In this document: positions 1 through 13,179 of the stretch, in pieces
Layout: the number at the start of each line of letters is the position of its first letter
Numbering within the stretch: position 1 is the stretch's first letter
DNA from: Danio rerio
Taxonomy: Eukaryota; Chordata; Actinopteri; Cypriniformes; Danionidae
DNA: 64,000 nucleotides
NCBI RefSeq assembly: GCF_049306965.1
Contig: NC_133179.1
Coordinates: 14,051,501-14,115,500 of the forward strand
Reading direction: 5' to 3'
Notes under the pieces: generated by a model
The model's input: the letters and a program-made list of their open reading frames with translations, nothing else
The model's database searches: none
What the model was told of the DNA's origin: nothing
Program-made: the position numbers and the translations under genes

Positions 1-2240
1 AGGGCTATTTCTGACAGCATGATGGGGCCTGGCCACATTCCTGCTTCACACATTCTGTTCACTATTTTGTATGAATGTAATTTGGAAAACAAAGAGATAT
101 GTTGTGTGTTGAGAAAATTGTTCTCTTATTGGGTATCACAAACATTCACCCCAGACTACACCCATAACCAGACTTGACTCTCCTGAATATATGGGACCTG
201 TTCCTTGTTCCTGTTGTCTCCTTCAACTTGTCATTTAATGTTCCTTAAAGTCTCCAGTCTCAGTATTCTATTTCACGTCAACTTAAACCAACAAGTAAAG
301 ACTCACTTCATATCCTAACCTACAGTGCATATCATTTTACAATCTGTTCAGTAAATTCCTGGTTCTTTTCTTTGTCTCTCTTCTCTCTTCATAAGCTCCA
401 TAGATCTATGTCATTCACTTGAGCAAATCTTTTAAGAGTTGTTGTTTTTATGGCTTGACATTTCTTTATCTGTATCTGTTCCAGTTTCTATCGCTTTGAC
501 TCTTACTGAAAGTCCCAAATCCCATATGAAACTTGAAATCAGAAATATAGAGTATTTCAAGATGTCTTCAGCAACCAGGCAGCCACCCTAATGGCCATTG
601 GGACTTGCTATCAATTCGCTACCTGGTGCTAACCAAATCAAATGACACTATCTACCCTTTGTCCATCTCAGAGTACATGGAAAAGAAGGAATATGTGCAT
701 GAGGCATTGCATCAAGAGTTCATCATTCCATTAACCCCATCGGCTGCTTCCAGTTATTTCTTAGTGAACAAGAAGGGCGGGGTCTTTGTCCTTGTATTGA
801 CTGAAGTTATCACTAAGTCCCTAAGCTCTAAACTGCCAAGATCATGCAACTTCCATATCCTTGTTCCCTGGTCCCTGCTGCCCTGAAAGAACTCAGAGGA
901 ATTTGTATCTTCTCAAAGCTGGACCTGTGTAGTACTTACAACTTTGTTAGTATCCAAAGAGGGGATGAATAAAAGATGTCGACAGACTCATATATCTTTC
1001 CAGCTGTATTACAGAATTTCATGACAAGGTGTTTCAGGGGTTCCTCCATTGATTTGTCATTGTCTACATCAATGACATCCCTATACTCCTGAAACCTGGC
1101 TGACCACTGCCACTATATCGCACAAGTCCCTCAGGGAACATCATCTCTACCTGAAGCTTGGGAATTGTGAGTCCCAACAGCCCTCTGTTCAGTTCCTTAA
1201 ATTTCTGATCAGCCAGTCCAGATGGACCAGAGAAATGTTAAAGCTATTCAGAACTGGCTATTATCTACCTTAGATAAAGAGCACTAATGCTTCCAAGGCT
1301 TCCTAAATTTCTACCAATGAATACAGAACTACACCATGATCCCAGCCCCCCTTACCTCTCTCCAAAATGGCAAGTCAAAGATCCTCTAATGGACCCCCAA
1401 TGCCCACAATACTTTCTCTATGATCAAAAAGATGTTTAAATTGGCCCCTTTGCTATGCCATCCAGACCCACAGCTTATTTTCATTGTAGAGGTTGATAGT
1501 CCCGCCACTGGGCTAGTCCTTTGAACCTTCTTGTTTCCATCCTTGCACACATTTCTCTAAAGAACAGTCTCCAGTGGAGCAAAATTATGAGAATTATAAT
1601 AGAGAACTTCTTGCTATTAAGTTAGTACCGTAATGAGAAAACAGCATTAGCTGTATTATCACCAACCTGCATCCAAAATTGGGAACTTGTTCCCTCCATG
1701 TTCATTGTCAGTCATATTGAATGGAATATGGATGAGGGACATTGCCACCCTTAAAGGCACCTCAATATTTGTGGATAACTAGTTTTACTTATCATTCATC
1801 AGCGGCATTAGTGTTACATAAAAATAAACATTGCCCTTCACCTCCTCTGAATGTCACACCTGCATACTAGTAAGTTTATTATTTCTCCAAAGCTTGCAAG
1901 CTAATTCCCACCAAAGGATATCCTACCTCCAAGAACTCATGTCTGTAACTCATAGACTGTGGTAGGGTTATGGCCCATAGGTATGGTCACGAGTCCCACA
2001 AGATGACATCCTAGTCCCAGAACTCTTGGAAAATGTTCACATCACCCATCTGAATTGTCTGCCCCCAGGAGCTGTATTTGTCTCTGGTGTGATAAAAGAG
2101 TGCCATTAGCCATCCAGAGAGAAGGCTGTTGTTCCTAATGTCCTTGACTCAAACCAACAAAATAAGCAAAGATTATCTCTATATCTTAACCTACAGTGCA
2201 TGTTATATTACAATATGTTTAATAAAGATCTGATTTTGCA
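1..2240 (+). mobile_element. Ty3/Gypsy-like LTR retrotransposon fossil
   Basis: Decayed pol sequence reads on the plus strand. A reverse-transcriptase block lies at about 640-1110, with KKGG near 765 and a YIND-type motif near 1060. RNase-H-like sequence (EVDSPATG-like) lies near 1490. Similar sequence at about 290-370 and 2145-2240, both containing acctacagtgcat, forms direct repeats that fit remnants of the two LTRs. The element is badly broken, with many breaks, and looks old. The family assignment rests on motif order recalled from fish Gypsy elements; the outer limits are approximate. Confidence 0.7.
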
Positions 2241-2293
2241 CTATTCCTTAAAGGGGAGGAACAGATGGCCAGGACCATGCAGTGTAGGTGTGC

Positions 2294-2461
2294 CTGGTGC
2301 GTGGAGCTGCAGAGGGCCTAACCCATGGAGCTGTGGAGGACCTGGAGCATGGAGCTGCGGAAGACCTGGAGTGTGAAGATGTAGTGGGCCTAGAGCATGG
2401 GGCTGCAGAGAGCCTGGAACATGGAGCTGCGGAAGACCAGAAGCGTAGAGTTGCAACAGAT
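2294..2461. repeat. 24-bp tandem repeat, seven units
   Basis: Seven consecutive 24-base units with the consensus ctggagcatggagctgcgga plus agac. The period is a multiple of three, as expected for repeats inside an ancestral coding region. It lies within the minus-strand Gypsy fossil. Confidence 0.85.
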
Positions 2462-2467
2462 TTAGAG

Positions 2468-2635
2468 GCTCTGGTTCAGCAGGCGCTGGTGAGTCAGATA
2501 ACCCCAGTGGGTCAGGAGGTTCTGGTTCAAAAAGTACTTGTGATTCAGACAAACCCAATGGGTCAGGAGGCTTAGGATCAGCAAATGCTGGTGCGTCAGA
2601 CAACCCCAGTGGGTCAGGAGGCTTAGGATCAGGAG
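2468..2635. repeat. 51-bp tandem repeat, about 3.3 units
   Basis: Units start at 2468, 2519, 2570 and 2621. Each contains a form of gtgggtcaggag near its end. The period equals 17 codons. It directly follows the 24-bp array in the same fossil element. Confidence 0.85.
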
Positions 2636-2826
2636 TCATTGGCAGTTCAAACAACCCGTTAGGCAGCTGCAGTAACAGTTTTTGTAGTTGTAGCTCTGAT
2701 GATGGCAGCGACCACTTGTGGAGCTCAGGTGTTAGTCTGAGTGCAGGTAGCAATGGAGGGTCACACAGCTCTGGTAGCCCTTTGTGAGACACGAGTGGCA
2801 GCTCTGACCCTGCCTGCCATTCAAAG

Positions 2827-2985
2827 AATTCAGAAGTATCTGGCGCCCACTATATGAGAAATTCAGAGGGTTCTGGTGCCCAAAATTTGAGGAATTCAGA
2901 GGAATCTGGCACCTGCCATTTGGGGAATTCAGAGCGATCTGGTGCTTGCCCTTTTGGAAATTCAGAAGGAATCTGGCGGCATCAA
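2827..2985. repeat. 33-bp tandem repeat, about 4.8 units
   Basis: Units start with aattcaga at 2827, 2860, 2893, 2926 and 2959, an exact 33-base (11-codon) period. It belongs to the same proline-rich linker region of the minus-strand Gypsy fossil. Confidence 0.85.
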
Positions 2986-3714
2986 TGGTTCTGACGGTGG
3001 TGGCGTTGACTCTTGCAGCTCTAGCGGGTTCAACTGGCAGCTCTAAAGGGGGCAGAAGACATAAGTAACGGTGATGCCAGCATATAGTAGATTGACAACA
3101 GTAAGCCTCGTTTGCAGTGGGTCTTGCTGTCTTTTGCTGTCTTGGTAGGATCCTTGTGGACCAAAACTTATAAGGGGGGTTTTGAACACTTTCTTTAGTC
3201 CAAAAAAAGTCTGTAAGTACAAAACAAACTTACAGATATGGTCCTCCAGGGTGTTTGTTCCTTGCCAGAGTTGACACAGTTGATCTGCTGGACCCATGTT
3301 GTGGCAGACTCTTTTGTTACACTGACACTGGCAATGGAGTTGGGGATCCATGTGCGGTTTAATAAAGCGAAGTCGTGCAGACCATGTGCATGGTCACAAA
3401 CAGGAGCAAACTGGAGCATAAGGGAAATTCAATATATGTCATCAAAATACACAGGCAAAAGGTCAGGCTATTCGGCAAAGAATCAAACAATGGTAAACAG
3501 ACTCAGAAATGTATGTTGGAAAGAGAGGTGTCTTTGCAGTCCAGTTAATGATTCAATGATGAGGTTCAGCTGTGTGTCTGTTTGTGTATGTCATCATAGG
3601 TGATCTGGAACAGGTGTGCGTGTAAACAGGTAAAATGAAATTTGAAGTTCTTTTAGTGGCAGATTTGTAGTTCTTTAGCGATCTGTATAAACTAGATAAC
3701 TGGTGATTGTGACA

Positions 3715-6700
3715 GCTATGGAAGACCCTCTGACCTAGATTTGCAGGTTGGTGAAGTGAGAGTACTTAAATTTTAAGTGAATAAATTGGCTGGATAAAAA
3801 ATTGTCCCGTTTGCAGTAGCTTATTGCCTTCTGGTCTCATGAACGTGTAATAGATGTCTCTATATTTTTAACATTGATTGATCATTTACGAGTTACTCTA
3901 TTTCAGAATTTGTCTTCCATTCAGTCGTCTAAAATAATGGCACAATCTATGTTTATGACTCTAGAGTAATAAACAGAATAAGTCTTTAAAACAAAAATAT
4001 GTATTGCACAAAAATGTACTTGAAAACAATAATATAAATATCATATCGTATGACCCATTTGATATGCATTTGTTTTTTTTTTGCCTGGCTGTCTATTGCT
4101 AGTGACTACCATATCCATATCAATTCATATGAACTAGTTGCTTACTATTGTTAGAAGCCTTGTGAAACTTTTAACCCCCTTTTAACATTTTTCACACATC
4201 TGTCAGTAGGAAGATTCCATGACACTGGGCCTCTAAATATAAAGCCGGTTCTCCGTTCCTACTCAGGAATAGCCATGTTTCCATCAAAGGTTGGCCTCTG
4301 GTGCAAGACTAGAACAGATGCAACTTGTACTCTATCTCCATTACTCAAGCTGTTTGGGGGTCTAGGTGTGTCCCTAGGGGTTCAATTACAATCATCAATC
4401 GCCACTGGTTTGGCCCGCCAGTTTACTTAAACGTGACAAACTGCATTGCAACTACATATCAGAAATTATGTCATATTTGTTCTAATGCAAACTATATATT
4501 TTTACTGAGCAGAACAATCTGTGTACCAATAGACCAGCTTTTGTAAAAGTAAAGCATTGGCTGCTAAAACATTTAGAAGTGTTGTGTTATTTTTTGACAT
4601 TTAATAGTTTAAACACAGAGGATCTTTATCATACTGCATTCCAGGATGGTCTAATACACCTAAGAGATTCATTATGTATTTGTATAACAGAACAGTTACA
4701 ATAAGAATAGGATTTGTAACTACGGTTATATTTCAGTTAAACTCAATCAGTGTGAATCATGAGTGAACAAGCTTATTCTTCACATATAAACATTACTTCT
4801 CGCAAGTTTCAAGAGTGTCTCTGCAGAGGATTACCATATTGTTCTCCTAAAACATTTAGACAACTTGTTAGAAGCAACAATATCATTTCTTTTTTTGCGA
4901 TGTTAAATTGAGCACGCTGGAACCAATTACCTATTTAATCTGCAATCTGGCAAGAATACAGTGATAGCTTTGTTCAACTTTAACAGATTTTTTATTTTTT
5001 TTCATAGTTTACCTGCTGCATGTTCTGGCTTTATAGACATATCCAACCAGTTGAATAGATAAGAAAACCTTTTTTTTTAAGATTTCTGAGCAGATGTTTT
5101 GAATAATAATGCCTTTACATCTTCCCACATTGAGATACCAAACATATGTAAATTTATTAAATATCTCTTAAAGTATTGTTGCCAGAGAGCATGCTGAGTG
5201 TTGCAAAATGCTGATAGGTCACTGGGACAAAAATGCCTGAAGGCTGTCTGTTCACATGATCTTTACAGAATTATCTGCATGATTCAAAGCAGGCCTATAT
5301 GTGGCATGTAATTTAGTTTAGAATTTTTGCTTGTTGTATCATTCCTAGGATGGATTAATTTCCCAAATATGTAGGCAACAGGCGCAAAAGGTGATCACTC
5401 TTAGTATAATGTGACAGTCAATCAAAAGTTTCAAAACAGGGTGCTCGAAAAAATCAATGTGCTTGGTCTTTCTAACACTGGGCAGGAGGCATCATCTGGT
5501 TTAATCACATTTACTTTTATCCATCTATCCTACTGACTATGGTGTTCTATCACTGCCAAACAACAGACTGATCCACATATCTTCAGTGCTGGTGGATGCT
5601 TTTTTGCATGAATGGCACTACAGTAACGGCTTCTATTCCAGCCTGTGGTTGTAGATGCATCTGAGAAACCACTGACAGAGTCAGTGGCAGCATGTGAACC
5701 ACAAAGCGCATCTTTTCAATGGATAGTATTTCAGCATGCTGTTTTGAAAGCCAAGTTTGATAGTGGTCCTCACATGATTGCGGTTGCAGAGGCTAAATGT
5801 TTGGCTCCAAGCAGGTCCCCTCATGTAGGGTATACCCCAGCTAAACCTACACTCCTACCCATTTTCTTTCGCAACTACAGATCCAATGATTGCACGGGCT
5901 AGCTAATGCCAGAGCCTTGGAGTGCAACTGTCAATCAATAAAAAGACTTTGCCTCTGCCAAAGCTCATTAAGGCTCATGTTCTCCACTCATCTACATGGC
6001 AGACAGATATGCTGTGCCTTATATCCTCATGCCCTCCTTTCTAGGCACATGCCAAATATAATGTGCCATTTTAGTCCAAGTAAGCAACCATGTCAAAATG
6101 TTGTTGCATGTTTGACAATATATAACAGTAAGTATAATGTCTTACAAGCAACTACTCGAATGTATATAGGTCTAAGTAATTACTGAATATTTTAAATTGA
6201 CGCTTTTCTATTTAAATAGACCCTTAATCTATTTCCACACCAGCAAGTTAGAATATATAATGTCCAGTATTGTGACAAGAACAAACATTAAGCAACCCAG
6301 CATACATTTGCCATAGCTGAGAAGTGTTGGAATTTGTTAAGCTTCATTTATTTTTTTCATTATTTCTTTAGTGCAGATTATTGGTTTGCATGGTTACATG
6401 GTTTGAATGGAAGGATGTGTATACTGGTGTATATTGAAAGTATCTTCACAGCATCTTACATCACTAATTTTGTGTGTCTGTAATTTTGTAAAATGTCTGC
6501 AAAGGGTTTACAAAATAAATATTTTAGGGCATATGCTAAGATGAAGGTAACCATATTGTTTATCATCAGTGAACTGTATTTTACCCCAGACATGTATTAT
6601 ATCATACATCTCCCTCTCAAAGATTAATCTTAGGAAGCACCTGCATAAGCCATATTTGCAGTATTTGTAACCAATTCTAACAGTTCTATCTGTAAAACTA

Positions 6701-7884
6701 TAATTCAAAGTCATAAGAAAAAGATGATTTGTGGTTCATGTTAGAAAAAAACATTTGGCATGGAACAATATTTTCATTATTTCATGGTTTTTACTCATCC
6801 TTGTCTTTTAGTTGTTTCATACACACACCCACATACAGCCATACTGTACATACATGTTATGTCTCCCATGCTGTGAGGCACTGTTTGATATCTCTGTTGC
6901 TGACATCTAGTGACCAGTAAGAAGAGGAACACAAGCTCTGTATGAATTATTTGTTTTCTATGTGTTGTCCTCAGCTCATTAACTACCCTAAGGCAAACAA
7001 CTATGCTTGTGAAAACTGAGCTTGCCAAGCAAACATGTCCTCACTTGCACAAAAAACTATCAGTGTCACCATGTTTGTAATCAGTATTTGAAAAAGCTAT
7101 GACAAGTTCTTATAACATCAGAGATTTTACTTTGTGTAGATAGTGAAAACAGCTGAGTTATCCATTATTTATTATATTTTTTATGAATTTTAACAGAAAC
7201 AGTATATGTTATATGAATCAATCTGTATGTAATGTTGAGACTTACAGCTCTGGCATGCTCCACACTGTGCATTAGATGTGCATTTAAGTTGCCTTATATT
7301 GACATAAAGCTAATTGCCTCAGGCTCAAAGTGGTACTATTGTCTTGAGTTGTATTGATTTAGATTCACTCTGTATATCTGCTGATACAATGCTTTTCTTA
7401 GACAACTAAAAGTTAATGTTTATTGGAAGCCTTACTTGAAAGAGATGTATATTTTATGCAAATGGAATATTAGTCTTCAGTGTAATGGGGCTTAAAAAGC
7501 TGCCAAAAGGAACTGCAATTGGATGCAATTGAATGAGATTATTATCAATTCATCTGGCCTTCCATATCCATCCTACAAAGCATCTCCATTGAGTTCACTT
7601 TACACCCTGCCATCCTCTTGATTAAACTGTGATCATACTTACAACTCTGGTTCCCATATCCTTCTGTGACAAAAGGTCAGACCCTAAACGACAGGATGAG
7701 CAGCACAGACCCAGGTGTTGCAAACACATCATCCTAGGGTTTCCATGGCTGGTAAAATATAATGCTGTGCTTTGAATTGCTTTGGGGCACAGGGGAAAGT
7801 GGGGAAATAACTGTTTTTTTTCTCTTTTCCAGTAAGGAAAAAGATTCATTCTAATTCCATGTCTTTGTGTACCACATCTCTAGA
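3715..7884. other. AT-rich intergenic stretch, no gene seen
   Basis: Only short open frames below 100 codons are present, with no splice-flanked pattern or recognised protein motif. The frames at 5645-5902 and 5890-6186 match nothing I know. I see no SINE head or clear terminal inverted repeats. Confidence 0.6.
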
Positions 7885-9590
7885 AAGTCCTGAAGATCTG
7901 TGAAGATCTGTGTTTAGAATTGATTTCTCTTTGCAACAACAAATTCAAGGATATCTTCTTTCCCAAGTGAGCCACCCAGCTTCCTCCTCTTGGCCATGGG
8001 ACTGTGCAATTGACCTGATTGAGTTACAGCCACCCTTTTTCGTCCCCTGCCGCCTCCATTTTTTTCTCTGTGGCCAAGAAGGATGGGGGGGCTTCATCCC
8101 TGCATAGATTATTATGCTCTCAACAAAACCACCATCAAGAACAGATACCCACTTCGTCTTGTCCCAACTGCCCTAGAACACCTTCACGGAGTTCATGTTT
8201 TCACCAAACTAGACCTCAGCAGGGCATATAATCTCATTAAAATAAAGGAAGGTGAGGAGTGGAAGATGGTGTTTATCACCCTTAGCAGCCACTATGAGTA
8301 TCGGGTGATGCCCTGTAGATTAGCTAACACTCTCTATCTGTTTTACAAGATTTCATGAATGAAGTACATCGTGAGTTTCTGCTCAATACTATCTTGGTCT
8401 ATATTGATGACATTCTAATTTATTCCTAAAATCAGGCCAAACATCACAAACATGTCGCAGAGGTCTTATCATGGCTCTGTGACCACAGCCTGGTCCTTAA
8501 GTATAAGAAGTGTTATTTTCATCAAAAGACTATCCAGTTCCTGCGTTTCGTCATTAATGAGTTGAAGTTAAGATGGACAAGGAGAAGGTGGAAGCCATCA
8601 CTTTATAACCACAACCTCACACAATCAAAGACCTCTCGCATTTTCTTGGGTTTGCAAACTTTTACTGAAAGTTTATCTGTAAATATAGTAATATTTCTTG
8701 AAAGCACACTAGTCTCTTCCGAGGAAAACCCAAGTCTTTGGTTTGGATGGAAAAAGCAGTCGAAGCATTCCACACCCTTAAGGATGTATTTACCCAGCCC
8801 CCCTTCCTGGTTCACCCCGATTCAGAGCTCCTTTTTATCGTGGAGGTGGACGCTTCAACCACCAGAGTGGAGGCCATCCTTTCCCAGGGACAGGGGGTAC
8901 CAGCATGACTCCATCCATGTGCCTACTTTTCTTGAAAGCTTAGCCTGGTGAAAGCCAACTACGATGTGGGAAATCATGAGCACCTAGCTATCGAGCTTGC
9001 CTTTGAAGAGTGGAGGCATTGGTTGGTGTGGTGAACATCCATTCGTGGGTTTTACCGACCACAAAAATCTCAATTCAATTTCTGAGAGGCCCGTCACCTT
9101 AATCCCCAAAAAGCAAGTTGGGCTCTCTTCTTTACTAGATTCAATTTGTCCATCTCATACCTTCCAAGTCAGAAGAATATGAAAGCCAACTCCCTCTCCC
9201 GCTTTTATAGCTCTGAAGAAGCCCTAAAGGATCCTGAACCAGGGTTGTCCCCCGGGTCTTCGTTTTGTCCCTCTACATCTGCACACTTACCTCACTGAGT
9301 ACTCACACGTCCCAATTGGCACTGGCCACCCTGGGGCTAACAAAACCTTCTCGTTGTTGAAGGATCGCTTCTGGTGGACGGGGATGGCACAGGATGTGAG
9401 AAGGTTCATGCAGGGGTGCAAGGACTGTGCCATGGTGAAAACTCCTTGCCGTTTACCTGCTGAAAAAACCATACCCCTGCCAGTTTTAAATCGGCCCTGG
9501 TCACATCCAGGAGTCGATTTCATGACTGATCTTTGTGTCTCTGAAGGTATTTGTACTAATACTATTTCTTTGCTATTTGTGCTAATCAAT
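7885..9590 (+). mobile_element. Ty3/Gypsy-like LTR retrotransposon fossil with RT and integrase parts
   Basis: Plus-strand pol sequence in the usual order. Reverse transcriptase covers about 8050-8430 ([26 protein letters not shown] and a VYIDDILIYS-type catalytic box). RNase-H-like sequence covers about 8770-9180 (an FLVHPDSE-like stretch in the nucleotide sequence, FTDHKNL). Integrase covers about 9300-9560, with a zinc-binding part (FMQGCKDCAMVKT) and the start of the core (GVDFMTDL). The element is broken, with numerous breaks, but better preserved than the fossil at the left edge. A minus-strand LINE abuts it on the right. Confidence 0.85.
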
Positions 9591-9594
9591 CAAG

Positions 9595-10604
9595 AGGATG
9601 TACTAATAAAAGGTCCTTACACTATACCAATCAAGCAATACAACTGTTTATTGCTGGTACATACAACTGATATCAATTGTAATAATAATAATAACCATGA
9701 TGATACCATATTCAAAATGAGTAATAAAAATGCATAAAAGGCTTATCACAAGAAATAAGCTTTCCTTCAGCCGGCTGGTGCGTGACCGGATGCTGCAGAA
9801 CCATCTGCCTGAGGGTAGCAGAGAGAAAAGTCTATGGCTTGGGTGGCTGGAATCATTGATAATTCTCTTGGCTTTCCTCATGCACCGCCTGGTGCAGATG
9901 TCCTGGAGGGAGGGAAGCTCACCTCCTACTATGCTTCCAGCAGTTCGCACAATCCTATGTAGACCTTTGCGATTGCTTCTGGTGCTATTTCCATACCAGG
10001 TGGTGATACAGCCAGACAGGATGCTTCCCACAGTGCAGGTGTAGAACGAGCGGAGGATGTGGGGGCTCATTCCAAACCTCCTGAGATGCCGGAGGAAGAA
10101 GAGGCGTTGTTGTGCCTTCCTCAGCACTGCGTCTGTGTGGGCAGTCCATGTCAAATCCTCAGCGATATGTACTCCAAGAAACTTGAAAGTGCTGAATCTC
10201 TCCTCTGGTGTCCTGTTGATGGTGATAGGGGTGTGTTCTCTCTTCTCTCTCCTGAATGCCTTGGTTTTGCTGATGTTGAGTAAGAGGTAGTTTTCCTCAC
10301 ACCACTGCGTCAGAGTGTGCACCTCCTCTATGTAGGCCGTTTCATCATTATCGGTGATTAGGCACACCACCGTTGTGTCATCAGCAAATTTAACGATGAC
10401 ATTGGAGCTGTGCTTGGCAGTACAGTCATGTGTGTACAGGAAGTACAGGACTGGGCTGAGAACACAGCCCTGCGGAGCACCAGTGTTGAGGATCAGTGTA
10501 GAAGAGGTGATGTTATTCATTCTGACCTCTTGGCGTCTGCCTGACAGGAAGTCCAGCATCCAATTGCACAGCGAGCCGTGTAGACCCAGATCCTTCAAAT
10601 ACCA
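9595..10604 (-). mobile_element. L2/CR1-like LINE fragment, 5'-truncated
   Basis: A minus-strand frame (9648-10703) encodes the C-terminal part of a non-LTR reverse transcriptase. It shows [20 protein letters not shown], then the catalytic FADDTTVV box, then a thumb and tail region with [19 protein letters not shown] and [14 protein letters not shown]. These are typical of fish L2/CR1-group LINEs. Endonuclease and the first RT blocks are absent, so this is a 5'-truncated insertion. Its 3' end, toward 9600-9720, has ATT/AAT trinucleotide repeats. The long intact frame suggests it is fairly young. The exact clade is uncertain. Confidence 0.8.
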
Positions 10605-10998
10605 GTATAAACAGTGTAGTAGGCAATCCAGAAGCAAATCCAATAAAACAGGCAAAAGGTTCGGGGCAGGCAGAAAAGGGTCAAAACACGATAAACAGTC
10701 CAAAAGTCAAAAACACAGGCAACAGGAAACAAGGAAACCGCTTACAAAAGGACAGCAACAGCTTAACAATACTCAGCAACATGTGTGTGGAACAGAGGGG
10801 TTTAAATAGTCAGAATAATCATGGTGTAAATGGCTTCAGCTGTGAGAGTTTAATCAGTCTGGATCTTGAACCGGTTGTGTGTGTGTGTGTGTGGCCTGAC
10901 TGGGTGTTGTAGTCCATAACATGGCAGATATGTAGTTCAAGGAGTGTGAATGTTTACCAGCGACCTCTGGTGGTAAGCGATCGCTGGTAATCATGACA
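10605..10998 (-). mobile_element. LTR-like sequence of a Gypsy-type element
   Basis: Read on the minus strand from 10998 this starts TGTCATGATTACCAGCGATC and carries a near-palindromic ACCAGCGA/TCGCTGGT pair. A ctatttaaacccc TATA-like site follows (about 10799-10811). This layout fits a fish Gypsy LTR. It runs directly into the LINE fragment on its left, so its inner border is not defined. I treat it as a fossil; it may be a solo LTR or the remains of a larger copy. A (GT)9 tract lies at 10875-10893. Confidence 0.5.
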
Positions 10999-13179
10999 GT
11001 CCACTAGAGTTTTACTTTCATGGACTTTACATGAAACAAAAAAACAATAGTGTCTGAGGCTCAAAGTATGGCCATTTTATATACTGAACTCTTATTATTT
11101 GACTATGCCTATATATAACCAGATTTCCTTTATAAGCCACCTTTAAGAAAACAAACTCCCAAAGACACATTGGGTAAACCTTCCAAGGGAAGAGCGTACT
11201 ATATAACCTCATTTGCATCACCTTGGCTATCTTAACAATGAAATTGAAACATGATATAAGGAAATGCCTATTTTCATTTTGATATTAACAACTTAACAAA
11301 CACCAGAAATGTTGAGGCACTGTATGCATATTTATAACAAAACGAAGAGTCTATAACAGCCTCCTTTCATTTTCATTGAAAAAATGCAACATACTATCTG
11401 TCTTTTTTGCTGAATATCAGTTTTAATAATCAATAATGGCAATTATAAAAGTATAACGTACAATAAGTTTATACATTATAAAGAAAAAAGGCAAGCAATA
11501 AGTCAATATACAGAATCAGTGTACATGGTCAGATTAATATATTAACTTATCTTTGTGCTCAGGCAAAGCACGTTACCTGAGCACATAACACAAAATAGAT
11601 TCAAAAGACAAAATAGTCGGTAGATAGAGACAAGATTAAATATCATGTTTAACAACTATTGTGCGATAAAATCAGCAGAAGATCCTTGATGAACTGTCTG
11701 ACGTGCACTGCTTTCATCCTGCCTGGCGGTCAGACGTCTGCATACGCTGCTGACACGTGCTGTGTGTTTTCAGCAATAAAGTTTGGACGGAGATCTTTTC
11801 AAAAACGGTAGGTGAAACGCCAGTGTAGACGTGGATCTTTTTCGTCCCAAAATATCGTTTTAAAACTAAAACGTATTAGTGTAAACGGGGCCTAGGTGAA
11901 CTGTGTCATTTTTTAAATAAAAACCCATGATAGTGGAAGAAGGCAAAGCTTGGTAGCAAAATGTTGAATAATCTTTACTTTATAATAAATAGTAACACCA
12001 ATGAATTTTGTTATCTTGTTTTGTTTTAGTATCCATCACATTATTATTTAGTGTAGAGCAGAATGTTAATACAGTGCGTTCCTAATTTAATGGTTGGTGT
12101 ATTATTATAGGCAAGTATTTGTAATAGTTGTGTATTTCATTAAAAGGCAAGTGTTTGTAATAGTTTGCAGCAACTAATTCATCATTCATGCTGTTTTTAC
12201 CTGTTCTTGCTTGCTGTCCTTCTCAGATGTCTGTGTACATAGGTTTAACTTTTAAGAAACTTACCTCATAATGTCCTCTCATTTGGATATCTGATGCCTG
12301 AAATTTAATGACTTGTAATGTTGGGTTTGCCAATCTGCATTCAAGTTAACCACTTCAGCTTATCTGCTGCTGCATTTTATTGCATTGATGATGTGCAGTT
12401 TCTATGGTGGTTCAATCATGGACAATGTTTTATAGTGTAGTAGCTGTGATCATACACACCATTGTCTTAATTCTCTGCATGTGTCATCTTGATAGTTTAT
12501 TTCTTCATTCAAATATGCTTTTTTATATGCACTTGTAGATTGGACACAAGACAATACTTTCAATCTGAATTCTGACTATGCTATGTGTCTTTACTGTGTA
12601 TTTGGTTGTTGCTATATTGCTCAGATGTTTGGCTTAGTTATACTTTTATGTGTGTTTATTTTTTTGGTTTTGTTAAGTTTATTTGACCACTAAAACGTGC
12701 CAGATAAATCAAATTATTTAAATGTTAAAACATTTTTTTAAATTCTATATTAAAACTATATTACTTTATTGATTTTTATGTATGTGGCACTCCCTTACCT
12801 TCTTCTCCAGCTATTCTCTGAAGATTCTCTCACGTTTTTCAGGCAAAGCTTCCACTTTGAGGTTTTCAGATCCCTGGAAAATATTATCTGTCAGCCATAA
12901 AGTAAAGCACAATAAAATATTTAAACATACAGTATAATTAACATGTCAATTAATGAATAATTATGCATAAAAAACATTTTCAAACATAAGCCATTAAAAT
13001 ATGTCTCTGTATTAAACTCCAGTTCATTCTCTCCCTGACAGTACTGCACATTATGCAATTATGTGGTACTACTAGACTAGAGACATGGCAGAATAAAATT
13101 TGCATTGGATTTTATTTTCCTATGCACCACTAGATGGCGCGAAATCTCCCCTAAATCTATAGCTTGCACACAGAAATTT
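10999..13179. other. Intergenic, no gene seen; possible hAT remnant near 11.8 kb
   Basis: AT-rich sequence without a supported gene. At about 11700-11895 a more GC-rich patch ends in acgtattagtgtaaacgggg, which resembles the terminal region of non-autonomous hAT elements in zebrafish. No matching partner end was found. Confidence 0.5.

Larger units (their letters stand above)
2241..3714 (-). mobile_element. Ty3/Gypsy-like fossil: LTR, gag start and proline-rich linker
   Basis: Reading the minus strand from 3714, the sequence starts with TGTCACAATC, like a fish Gypsy LTR, and runs to a TTTATTAAACC-type LTR end near 3355. A gag-like stretch follows at 3043-3351 (GTNTLEDHICKFVLYL-like). Then comes a proline-rich linker built of short tandem repeats down to 2241. 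Fish Gypsy elements are known to carry such repetitive proline-rich linkers. The pieces are in the order LTR, gag, linker. The copy is broken and old, and lies opposite in orientation to the fossil on its left. Confidence 0.6.

Noticed and set aside
2241-2792. 183-codon proline-rich protein on the minus strand
   Set aside because: It lies in the linker region of a Gypsy fossil and consists mainly of tandem repeats; not a host gene.
10354-10809. 151-codon plus-strand frame
   Set aside because: Antisense to the LINE reverse transcriptase and the LTR-like segment; no family resemblance.
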